In this document: in pieces, positions 42,981 through 50,874 of the stretch
How positions within the stretch are numbered: position 1 is the first letter of the stretch
Layout: every line of letters begins with the position of its first letter
Source of the DNA: Microsyncoccus archaeolyticus
GTDB taxonomy: Bacteria > Patescibacteriota > Minisyncoccia > Minisyncoccales > Minisyncoccaceae
Length of the DNA stretch: 64,000 bases
NCBI GenBank assembly: GCA_036987155.1
Contig: BTXY01000002.1
Span: 51,556 to 115,555, forward strand
Reading direction: 5' to 3'
Notes under the pieces: generated by a model
Databases searched by the model: none
What the model saw: only the letters and a program-made list of their open reading frames with translations
What the model was told of the DNA's origin: nothing
Program-made: the position numbers and the translations under genes

Positions 42981-43151
42981 GTTTAATATTTTATTTATAT
43001 GCTATTCTTTTTTTAAAAAGAACAGTAGGTTTATCTCTTAAAATACTTAAGAGAAATCGACCTTTCAATTATTACATGCTCTCATTATAATTATGTAATT
43101 TTTATTGTCAAGTACTTTACAGTTTGAAAAAGAATGGGTATAATTATTCCA

Positions 43152-43526
43152 ATGGATTCAGCTTCTAAATATTTTAAATGGCACTATATTGACAAGCCAA
43201 AACAAATAATTCAAAACATTAAAAATCTTTTTAATTTTGGCTTGTATTTTTTTTCATTAAAACAAATTATTGTTTCTTTTTTTACTCCTTGGAAAGGCAT
43301 TACTTGGCAAACAGGTAGGGGATTTGATCTACAAGTATATTTAGAAACTCTTATTGGAAATATTATATCTATTGTAATTGGAATGGTAATGAGAACTTTT
43401 CTCATTATTTTCTGTTTAATCTTTGAAACAATAATTTTAATTTTAGGGCTTGCTTACTTATTAATATGGTTTTTAATGCCATTAATTATTATCTGGCTTT
43501 TAATTAAATCTTTCCAATATGTTTAA
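43152..43526 (+). CDS. Small membrane protein upstream of the ClpC-like ATPase
   Basis: This 124-aa protein has hydrophobic segments at residues ~28-42, ~68-90 and ~92-118. TTTACA (43116-43121), 17-bp spacer and TATAAT (43139-43144) place transcription start right at ATG 43152; the in-frame ATG at 43134 lies before that start and is rejected. It overlaps the next gene by 8 bases, suggesting a functional pairing with the membrane-anchored ATPase. Confidence 0.75.
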   Translation: MDSASKYFKWHYIDKPKQIIQNIKNLFNFGLYFFSLKQIIVSFFTPWKGITWQTGRGFDLQVYLETLIGNIISIVIGMVMRTFLIIFCLIFETIILILGLAYLLIWFLMPLIIIWLLIKSFQYV

Positions 43527-46005
43527 TTTGCTTAATACCAACCATTACCAACTAGTACAACAAGAAACATTTTTTAATTTCTTTAAATATTTAAGGAATT
43601 TAAGCCGAATTTTTATTATCTTTTTCTTGGGATTAATTGTTTGGGGAACTTTTTTTGATAAAACAATAATGCCAACACCAATTGGATTGGGAATGATCTC
43701 TCTTGCATTGTTTATAATCTCTCAATTACTGTATTCCTTTTTCGAAGATAGCAAACATCATTTTACTAAAGAATCATTAAAATATGCTATTGAAAACAAG
43801 CTTAATTTAGCTCCTTTCCTTAACTTTAATGCTTGTAAATATGTATCTAGGGCTTTGAGAAAAAATCGCATTCCAGGTCCAAGCATTATTCTTTATAGCC
43901 TTCTTGATGAAAAAAACCCTAAAATCATATTCATTTTCTCTAGGCTTTTAATTGATTTAAAGTTACTTAAATTAGAATTACAGAAAATAATGAATGGAGG
44001 AGGAGAGGGAGACCTTGAAAACATACTTTTAGAAGCTGGACTAACAGCTTTAAAAAGGGGAGATAATGTAATAAGAGAAGGAGATATAATCTGTGCAATA
44101 TGTGAGACAGAACCAATATTTAAACAAATATTAATTGATGCTGAACTTAAAAGACAAGATGTTGAAAATATTAATTGGTGGATTGAATCAACCAATGAAA
44201 AGATAAAGAAAAACAAATCAATGTTTTCTTGGGAAAACCTATTAAAACATGGTTCTCTTGGAAGAGACTGGGCCTTTGCTTATACCGTGACTCTAGACAA
44301 ATTTTCTATTGATTGGACAAGAATAATTGAAGCAAGGGGAGTCGAAGAAATAATTGGCCACGAAGAAGAAGTAAAAATTGCTGAAAATGCATTTTCAAGA
44401 AAAAACAATAGAAACCTCCTTATTGTTGGAAGCCCTGGCACAGGAAGGAAAATACTTATTCACCATTTAATCAAAAGAAGCTTGAGAAGAGAATTGCCTA
44501 AAGAAGCAAACGACAAAAGATTTCTCCAGCTTGATTTGGTTGCCTTATCTTCCAGGGTTGATTCTTTTGAACAGGGAGAGAAGATAATCGGACAATGTTT
44601 TTCTGAAGCTGAAAAGTCAGGAAACGTTGTTTTGATTCTTAATGATTTCCATGATTTTCTAGGAGGAAAGAAAAAAGCAGGAATCACTGACGTCTCTGCA
44701 ATTCTAATGCCATATTTATCTAATCCTAAATTCCAAATGATTTGTATAACCAATCCTCAAGGATTTCATAAATACATAGAAAAAAAACCAGAACTATTAA
44801 GATATTTTGAAAAAATAGAAATAGGGGAATTAACTTCTGAAGAAACAACCTTGATTCTCGAAAACAAAGTGTTCCAACTAGAATACGAATTTAAAAAATT
44901 CCTTCCTTATTCTTCAATTAAAGAAATAATACATTTAGCAGGCAAATACATTCCTTATTCTTTTCCACAAAAAGGAATAAGCTTACTAGAAGATGCTTTT
45001 GCTTTTAGCAATAAATACGGAGTTGATAGAATTATTCTTCCTGAACACATTGATAGAATTGTTGAAGAAAAAACTCAAATACCAGTAGGAAAAGTAAAAA
45101 GTAAAGAAAAAGAAACATTGCTTGACTTAGAAAACATTCTAAAGAAAAGAATAATTAGCCAAGAAGATGCAATAAAAGAAATATCTTCTGCTTTAAGAAG
45201 AGCAAGATCTGGTGTTCAAAACAGAAAAGGACCAATGGGAACATTTTTATTCATGGGACCTACTGGAGTTGGTAAAACTGAAACAGCCAAAGCTTTAGCT
45301 CATGCATATTTTGGTTCAGAGGATAGAATGATTAGGCTTGATATGTCAGAATTCCAAAGATTAGATGATATCCCTAGATTAGTTGGCTCTGATACTCAGG
45401 AAGGAATTCTAACCACTAAAGTAAAAGAGGATCCTTTTTCTTTGGTTCTTTTAGATGAAATAGAAAAGGCTCATCCTGATATCTTGAATCTTTTCTTGCA
45501 TATCCTAGACGAAGGATATGTTAATGATAATATGGGAAATAAGATTAGTTTTGCTAATACAATCATTATTGCTACTTCTAATGCTGGATATCAAGTTATT
45601 CTAGATGCAATTAAAACCAATAAAGAAATGAGTGAGGTTAAAAAGGAAATATTAGATCATGTTTTCAAAAACGCAATATTCAGACCAGAATTCATTAATA
45701 GGTTTGATGGAGTAATAGTGTTTAAAGCATTAAATAAAGAAGATTTAATTAAAATCACTCATCTGCAACTAGAGAAAATCCAAAAGACCTTATCAGAAAA
45801 GCATATTGAGTTTATAATTACTCAGGAATTAAAAGAAAAACTAGTAGAATTAAGCTATGATCCAGTGTTTGGAGCAAGAGAAATCAAAAGAGAAATACAG
45901 GACAAAGTAGAAAACGCTATTGCTAAAGCTTTATTAAGCGATACACTGAAGAATGGTGATAAAATACAAATCGATCCTATCAATTTCGAAGTAATCAAGA
46001 TATAA
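43519..46005 (+). CDS. Membrane-anchored ClpC/ClpB-like double AAA+ ATPase with degenerate first ATPase site
   Basis: This 828-aa protein begins with two membrane helices (residues ~28-47 and 53-72), unlike soluble ClpC. D1 (about 295-480) has VGSPGTGRKIL where Walker A should read GKT/S, and LILNDFHDF where Walker B should read DE, so it probably lacks hydrolysis. D2 (about 555-760) is intact: GPTGVGKTETAKALA, VLLDEIEKAHPD, IIATSNAG, RPEFINRFD. A C-terminal D2-small domain follows (FGAREIKREIQDKVE). It should unfold or remodel membrane-proximal proteins; no ClpP is nearby. A terminator follows at 46032-46055. Confidence 0.88.
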   Translation: MFNLLNTNHYQLVQQETFFNFFKYLRNLSRIFIIFFLGLIVWGTFFDKTIMPTPIGLGMISLALFIISQLLYSFFEDSKHHFTKESLKYAIENKLNLAPFLNFNACKYVSRALRKNRIPGPSIILYSLLDEKNPKIIFIFSRLLIDLKLLKLELQKIMNGGGEGDLENILLEAGLTALKRGDNVIREGDIICAICETEPIFKQILIDAELKRQDVENINWWIESTNEKIKKNKSMFSWENLLKHGSLGRDWAFAYTVTLDKFSIDWTRIIEARGVEEIIGHEEEVKIAENAFSRKNNRNLLIVGSPGTGRKILIHHLIKRSLRRELPKEANDKRFLQLDLVALSSRVDSFEQGEKIIGQCFSEAEKSGNVVLILNDFHDFLGGKKKAGITDVSAILMPYLSNPKFQMICITNPQGFHKYIEKKPELLRYFEKIEIGELTSEETTLILENKVFQLEYEFKKFLPYSSIKEIIHLAGKYIPYSFPQKGISLLEDAFAFSNKYGVDRIILPEHIDRIVEEKTQIPVGKVKSKEKETLLDLENILKKRIISQEDAIKEISSALRRARSGVQNRKGPMGTFLFMGPTGVGKTETAKALAHAYFGSEDRMIRLDMSEFQRLDDIPRLVGSDTQEGILTTKVKEDPFSLVLLDEIEKAHPDILNLFLHILDEGYVNDNMGNKISFANTIIIATSNAGYQVILDAIKTNKEMSEVKKEILDHVFKNAIFRPEFINRFDGVIVFKALNKEDLIKITHLQLEKIQKTLSEKHIEFIITQELKEKLVELSYDPVFGAREIKREIQDKVENAIAKALLSDTLKNGDKIQIDPINFEVIKI

Positions 46006-46031
46006 AACCATTTTGGGGACAAAATGGGGAA

Positions 46032-46055
46032 AACAGCCTTTACGGGGCTGTTTTT
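46032..46055 (+). terminator. Terminator after the ClpC-like gene
   Basis: ACAGCC-TTTACG-GGGCTGT followed by TTTT, just before the mraZ promoter. Confidence 0.82.
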
Positions 46056-46061
46056 AAGTGG

Positions 46062-46151
46062 TTGACAAGTTTTAAAAAGTGGAATAAAATGTATTCACAG
46101 TGTTAATAAGTGGGGAAAAGTGTGGAAAACTAAGTTAAATTGTGGACAACT
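46062..46151 (+). promoter_or_regulatory. mraZ promoter and MraZ-box-like repeats
   Basis: TTGACA (46062-46067), 17-bp spacer, TAAAAT (46085-46090). Downstream are repeats GTGGGGAAAA, TGTGGAAAAC and TGTGGACAAC in 10-bp register (second pair offset by 20), resembling the direct TGGGN repeats bound by MraZ. Autoregulation of the division cluster is inferred. Confidence 0.6.
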
Positions 46152-46156
46152 GCCTT

Positions 46157-46591
46157 ATGATGATAGGCCAATATAATTACAATTTAGACCCTAAAAAAAG
46201 ACTAACCATTCCTACTAAATTCAGGGGAGACTTAACTGATGGTGCTGTATTAACAAAAGGTGTTGATGGTTGTTTGTTTTTATATCCAAAAAAGCAATGG
46301 GAAGATTTGGCTGGAAAGATAAGTAACCAACCATACATTACTCAGTCTAATGTAAGAAGTATCAGCAGAGAAATAATTGCTCAAGCAACTGATGTAAACC
46401 TAGACAGTCTAGGTAGAATTTTAATTCCTGATTATCTTAAAAAACATGCAAAACTAGAAAAGAAAACAGTTATTGTTGGATTGTACAACAGAGCTGAAAT
46501 CTGGGATGAAGATGAATGGAATAAATACAACGAGAAAAACGAAACAAAGATGAAAGAGATTACAGAAGGTTTAAAAGAATTAGGAATATAA
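46157..46591 (+). CDS. mraZ: Transcriptional regulator MraZ
   Basis: This 144-aa AbrB-fold protein regulates the division and cell-wall cluster. MIGQYNYNLDPKKRLTIPTKFR and the second half-motif DSLGRILIPDYLKKHA are the paired DXXXR-type repeats. ATG 46157 is chosen over the in-frame GTG at 46142 because MraZ normally starts just before this motif. It is the first gene of mraZ-rsmH-ftsL-ftsI. Confidence 0.94.
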   Translation: MMIGQYNYNLDPKKRLTIPTKFRGDLTDGAVLTKGVDGCLFLYPKKQWEDLAGKISNQPYITQSNVRSISREIIAQATDVNLDSLGRILIPDYLKKHAKLEKKTVIVGLYNRAEIWDEDEWNKYNEKNETKMKEITEGLKELGI

Positions 46592-46592
46592 C

Positions 46593-47438
46593 ATGCACAT
46601 TCCAGTTCTTTTGAAAGAAATAATTAAATACTTGGATGTTAAAGATAATGAAAACTATATTGATTGCACTTTAAATGGAGGAGGACATACGAAAGAAATA
46701 CTAAAAAGAACTAATGGAGAAGTATTGGGCATAGAAATCGACAAAGAGATCTTTGAAAAAATTAAAAACCAAAATATTAAAAGATTAATTCCTGTTAATG
46801 ATAGTTACGCTAATTTAAAAAAAATAGTTGAGGAAAAAGAATTTAAAAACATTCAAGGAATATTGCTTGATGTAGGAATGTCGTCATTTCATATTGATGA
46901 GAGTAAAAGGGGATTCAGCTTTCTAAAAGATGAACCTTTGTCAATGAGCTATTCTAATGAAAAAACTGCTGATGAAATTGTTAATAATTATTCTTCAAAA
47001 GAATTAGAAAGAATAATTAAAGAATATGGTCAAGAAAGATTTGCTAGAAAGATTGCAGAAGAAATAATTAAAAAAAGACCAATTAAAACAACATTCCAGT
47101 TAGTAGAAACAATTAGAAAAGCAATTCCAAATAATTGCTTGAAAGGAAAAATACATTTTGCTACTAGAACATTTCAAGCATTAAGAATAGAAACCAATCA
47201 AGAATTAGAAAATTTACAAAGTGTTTTACCCCAAGCACTAGAAACATTAGAAAAAGGAGGAAGGTTAGTAGCCATTTCCTTCCACTCCTTAGAAGATAGA
47301 ATTATTAAAAATTTCTTCAAAAGTAAAAAAGAAGAAATTGAATTATTAACCATTAAGCCGGTTTTGCCCGATGAATTAGAAATTAAATCTAATCCTCGGG
47401 CAAGATCAGCTAAATTAAGAGCAATCAAAAAAATATGA
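46593..47438 (+). CDS. rsmH: 16S rRNA (cytosine1402-N4)-methyltransferase
   Basis: This 281-aa AdoMet-dependent enzyme (MraW) modifies C1402 in 16S rRNA. IDCTLNGGGHTKEIL is the cofactor loop, followed by GILLDVGMSSFHID, RGFSF, and the C-terminal ISFHSLEDRIIKNFF and NPRARSAKLRAIKK motifs. It starts 1 base after mraZ and overlaps the next gene by 4 bases. Confidence 0.96.
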   Translation: MHIPVLLKEIIKYLDVKDNENYIDCTLNGGGHTKEILKRTNGEVLGIEIDKEIFEKIKNQNIKRLIPVNDSYANLKKIVEEKEFKNIQGILLDVGMSSFHIDESKRGFSFLKDEPLSMSYSNEKTADEIVNNYSSKELERIIKEYGQERFARKIAEEIIKKRPIKTTFQLVETIRKAIPNNCLKGKIHFATRTFQALRIETNQELENLQSVLPQALETLEKGGRLVAISFHSLEDRIIKNFFKSKKEEIELLTIKPVLPDELEIKSNPRARSAKLRAIKKI

Positions 47439-47731
47439 ATCAGAAAAAGAAAATAAAATTAACTTCCAACATATTAACCTTTTTATTAATTTCCTTAGTT
47501 GGAATATATGTTTTTCAAGTAATTGAATCAGGAAAAACAAATTACAATATTGGACAAAATCAAGAAGAGCTAACTCTTCTTGAAGAAGAAACAAGCAATC
47601 TTAAATTAACTGCATCTAAAACATCTAATCTTAACAATATAGAAAGTAAGGTTAAAGAATTAGGCTATGCAAAGATGGGAAGAATTGATTTCATTACAAT
47701 TCCTTCTTCATCTGTTGCTATTAATGATTAA
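47435..47731 (+). CDS. FtsL/DivIC-like division protein
   Basis: This 98-aa bitopic protein has one transmembrane helix (residues ~10-29), then a coiled-coil region (QEELTLLEEETSNLKL). Its place between rsmH and ftsI is the canonical position of ftsL, and the topology fits; sequence identity itself is too low to prove it. Confidence 0.78.
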   Translation: MNQKKKIKLTSNILTFLLISLVGIYVFQVIESGKTNYNIGQNQEELTLLEEETSNLKLTASKTSNLNNIESKVKELGYAKMGRIDFITIPSSSVAIND

Positions 47732-47733
47732 TC

Positions 47734-49425
47734 ATGAACAATCTTAGAACTAATTCAGTTTTATTTATCATCTTTTTAATCGGCGGAATACTCTTATCCC
47801 GCCTTTTTTCTTTGCAAATACTTGATAATAAATTCTATAAAGCCCAAGCAACCGGGCAACAGAACCAAATAATCGAAGAAGAAGGAAAAAGAGGGGACGT
47901 GTTCTTTGAAGGAGGAGAAATATTAGCTATGACAAAAGATACTCCTTATCTTTTCGTTTCTCCAGAGGAAATAATTGAAAAGCAAGAAACAGCAAAAAAA
48001 CTATCTCAAATTATTAATATATCAGAAACAGATTTAATTAATAAAATGAGTATTGAGGGAAGCATGTATGAAGTTATTTTAAAAGAAATGGACGATGATT
48101 TAACTGAAAAAATAGAAAAAGAAAAATTAAAAGGAGTCCACATTGGATATAGTAAAAAAAGATATTATCCTAACGAAACAATGGCTTCCAAAGTAATTGG
48201 CTTTATTAACGCTGAAGGAAAAGGTCAATATGGAGTAGAAGAATACTATAACGATATCTTAAAAGGAACAACTAAAACTCAGAAAAAACAAAATAATCCT
48301 TGGAATTTCATTTTCTCTTCTTCTGAAACTGATTCTCTTAATGGAGCTTCTTTAACTTTAACTCTTGATTACAATATTCAGTTCATGGCTGAAAAAATTA
48401 TTAAAGAAGGAGTAGAAACATACAAAGCAAAAAGTGGACAAATTATTGTTATGAATCCATACACAGGAGAAATTATTGCTATGGCTGATTATCCTAATTA
48501 TAATCCCAATGATTATAAAAATGTTTCTTATGGTACTTTTCAAAATAATTCTATTGAAAAATTATTTGAGCCAGGTTCAATTTTTAAACCAATAACAATG
48601 TCTATTGCTTTAGATCAAAAACTCGTCACCCCAGAAACTCCTTTTAATGATGACAAGGGTTGTATCATGTATGACAAATACAAGGTTTGTAATTATTCTG
48701 AAAAAACATTTGGTAAAACTAACATGACTGGTATTTTGGAAAAATCAATAAACACTGGTGTTATTTATGTTGAAAGTTTAGTTGGACATAAAAGCTTTCT
48801 TAGCTACATTGAAAGTTATGGATTTTTTAAAAGAACGGGAATTGATTTAGCAGGAGAAGTTTACTCTAGCAATAATGAATTAAGAAATTCTCTACAGAAT
48901 AAAATTGAAGTTAATTTTGCCACTGCTTCTTTTGGACAGGGAATAAGCGTAACTCCACTTCAAATGACAACTGCTTTTTGTGCTATTGCCAATGGAGGAA
49001 CACTATTAAAGCCCTATATAGTTAAAGAAATATCTTTTAATGATGGAAAAGTTGAAAAAACAGAAACTCAAAAAATAAAAGAAAACATTATTTCCAAAGA
49101 GGCTATCGATGATCTTGAAAAAATGATGATTAGCGTTGTTGAAAATGGATTTGGTAAAAAAGGAAAAGTAGAGGGTTATTATATTGCTGCCAAAACAGGC
49201 ACTTCACAAGTACCTTGGTCATATTTAGGAGAAAACAAAAAAGGTTATTCTAATGAAACATGGCAATCATTTTTAGGATTTGCTCCAGCATATGATCCCA
49301 AATTTGTTGCTCTAGTTAAGCTAGATAGCCCCCAAACATTAACTTCTGAATATTCTGCTGGACCAATCTTCCATGATATTGCTGAATACATTATTAAATA
49401 CTGGCAAATACAGCCAGACCTATAG
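47734..49425 (+). CDS. ftsI: Penicillin-binding protein 2 / FtsI-type peptidoglycan transpeptidase
   Basis: This 563-aa class B PBP has an N-terminal membrane anchor (residues ~8-26), a dimerisation domain, and a transpeptidase domain. Active-site motifs are complete: SIFK in EPGSIFKPITM, SIN in EKSINTGV, and KTG in AAKTGTSQVP. It cross-links septal peptidoglycan. It is the last gene of the mraZ operon; tRNA-Glu follows after 38 bases. Confidence 0.94.
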   Translation: MNNLRTNSVLFIIFLIGGILLSRLFSLQILDNKFYKAQATGQQNQIIEEEGKRGDVFFEGGEILAMTKDTPYLFVSPEEIIEKQETAKKLSQIINISETDLINKMSIEGSMYEVILKEMDDDLTEKIEKEKLKGVHIGYSKKRYYPNETMASKVIGFINAEGKGQYGVEEYYNDILKGTTKTQKKQNNPWNFIFSSSETDSLNGASLTLTLDYNIQFMAEKIIKEGVETYKAKSGQIIVMNPYTGEIIAMADYPNYNPNDYKNVSYGTFQNNSIEKLFEPGSIFKPITMSIALDQKLVTPETPFNDDKGCIMYDKYKVCNYSEKTFGKTNMTGILEKSINTGVIYVESLVGHKSFLSYIESYGFFKRTGIDLAGEVYSSNNELRNSLQNKIEVNFATASFGQGISVTPLQMTTAFCAIANGGTLLKPYIVKEISFNDGKVEKTETQKIKENIISKEAIDDLEKMMISVVENGFGKKGKVEGYYIAAKTGTSQVPWSYLGENKKGYSNETWQSFLGFAPAYDPKFVALVKLDSPQTLTSEYSAGPIFHDIAEYIIKYWQIQPDL

Positions 49426-49463
49426 ACAAACAATAATAATATGATAATATATTTTAAAAATAA

Positions 49464-49536
49464 GGCCCCATCGTCTAGTGGCTTAGGACACTAGGTTCTC
49501 ATCCTAGAAACACCGGTTCAAATCCGGTTGGGGTCA
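49464..49536 (+). tRNA. tRNA-Glu (CTC)
   Basis: Acceptor GGCCCCA pairs with TGGGGTC. The anticodon arm CTAGG-TTCTCAT-CCTAG gives CTC. The T arm CCGGTTCAAATCCGG is perfect. The discriminator is A and CCA is not encoded (CTT follows). Confidence 0.95.
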
Positions 49537-49550
49537 CTTTAAAAAAACAT

Positions 49551-50510
49551 ATGATAATATTTTATTCATTTGTATTTATTATCTCCTGTTTAATTTTCTA
49601 TTTCTCAGGAGAACTAATTGTTAAAAGCTTAATTAGGGTAGCTAAATATCTTGGATGGAAAGAATTTGTTCTTTCTTTTATTGTAATGGCTTTCGTGGCC
49701 TCTTTTCCAAATCTTTTTGTTGGAATTTCTTCTGCTCTACATGGAATTCCAGAACTATCTTTTGGTGATGTTGTTGGAGGAAACTTGGTTGATTTAACTC
49801 TTTCTATTGGACTCGCTGCAATGTTTGCAAAAAAAGGAATTCCTGCAAAAAGCAGGACGATTCAAACCACTCTTTTCTTTACAATCATCGCTGCTGTTTT
49901 ACCTCTGCTTTTAGTTTACGACCACACATTATCTAGAGGGGATGGCTTTATATTAATTCTTTTCTTTTTATTATACGTTGCCTGGTTATTTTCTAACAGA
50001 GAAAGATTTTCTAAAACATGCGAACAAACCAAACCCATAACTAAAAGTTTTGGCACTTCTTTTTCTGGAGTATTTAAAATATTATTTGCCATAGTTATGT
50101 TTGTTATTGCCTCAGAAGGAATAGTAAGATCAGCTAGATACTTTGCAGATTATTTTAACTGGCCAATATTGCTTATTGGATTGTTTGTTGTTGGATTAGG
50201 GAATTGCCTTCCTGAAATATTCTTTGCAATAAGCTCTGCTAAGAATAATTATGGATGGATGGTTTTAGGAGATTTAATGGGAGCAGTAGTTGCTCCAGCT
50301 ACTTTGGTTTTAGGTATTGTATCAATAATTCACCCAATTCATATTAATGGATTTACACATTTGGCTTTAGCTAGAGTATTCATGTTTATCAGCATATTCT
50401 TCTTCTTTTTATTCATTAGAACAGACCAGAAAATAACGAAGAGGGAAGCGGTATTTCTTGTTCTAATATATATATTTTTCATAATCTCAGAAATCTTTGT
50501 AGGGATTTGA
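49551..50510 (+). CDS. Ca2+/Na+ antiporter family (CaCA) membrane protein
   Basis: This 319-aa protein has about ten membrane helices in two inverted halves. Each half has an alpha-repeat-like motif: FVASFPNLFVGISSA...VVGGNLVDLTLSIG and GLGNCLPEIFFAISSA...DLMGAVVAPATLVLGI, matching YrbG-type CaCA exchangers in layout. The usual GSN triplets are altered (GGN, GDL), so ion preference is uncertain. It starts 14 bases after tRNA-Glu. Confidence 0.88.
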   Translation: MIIFYSFVFIISCLIFYFSGELIVKSLIRVAKYLGWKEFVLSFIVMAFVASFPNLFVGISSALHGIPELSFGDVVGGNLVDLTLSIGLAAMFAKKGIPAKSRTIQTTLFFTIIAAVLPLLLVYDHTLSRGDGFILILFFLLYVAWLFSNRERFSKTCEQTKPITKSFGTSFSGVFKILFAIVMFVIASEGIVRSARYFADYFNWPILLIGLFVVGLGNCLPEIFFAISSAKNNYGWMVLGDLMGAVVAPATLVLGIVSIIHPIHINGFTHLALARVFMFISIFFFFLFIRTDQKITKREAVFLVLIYIFFIISEIFVGI

Positions 50511-50562
50511 CTTTAGGTTAAATTAATGATATAAAATCAATATTGTTTTAATAAATAAAAAT

Positions 50563-50874
50563 ATGTTAGCAGTAATAAAAACCGGAGGAAAACAATACAA
50601 AGTTTCTGAAGGAGATAAAATCAAAATAGAAAAACTTGATAATGCTGAAGGAGAAGAAGTAATATTTCCTGAAGTTCTTTTATTAGAAAACAAAAAAGAA
50701 ATATTAATTGGAACTCCCTTTATAAAAGATGCTCAGGTAAAAGCTAAGGTTTTAAAGCAAGGAAGAAATGAAAAAGTAATAATCTTTAAATACAAACCAA
50801 AGAAAAGATACAAAGTAAAAAAAGGTCATCGCCAACCTTTTACTGAAGTAGAAATAACTGAAATAAAAGCTTAA
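50563..50874 (+). CDS. rplU: Ribosomal protein bL21
   Basis: This 103-aa protein begins MLAVIKTGGKQYKVSEGDKI and ends in the KKRYKVKKGHRQPFTEVEI motif, diagnostic for bL21. Its last 4 bases overlap the 3' end of the convergent dnaB gene. rpmA, the usual partner, is absent downstream. Confidence 0.95.
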   Translation: MLAVIKTGGKQYKVSEGDKIKIEKLDNAEGEEVIFPEVLLLENKKEILIGTPFIKDAQVKAKVLKQGRNEKVIIFKYKPKKRYKVKKGHRQPFTEVEITEIKA

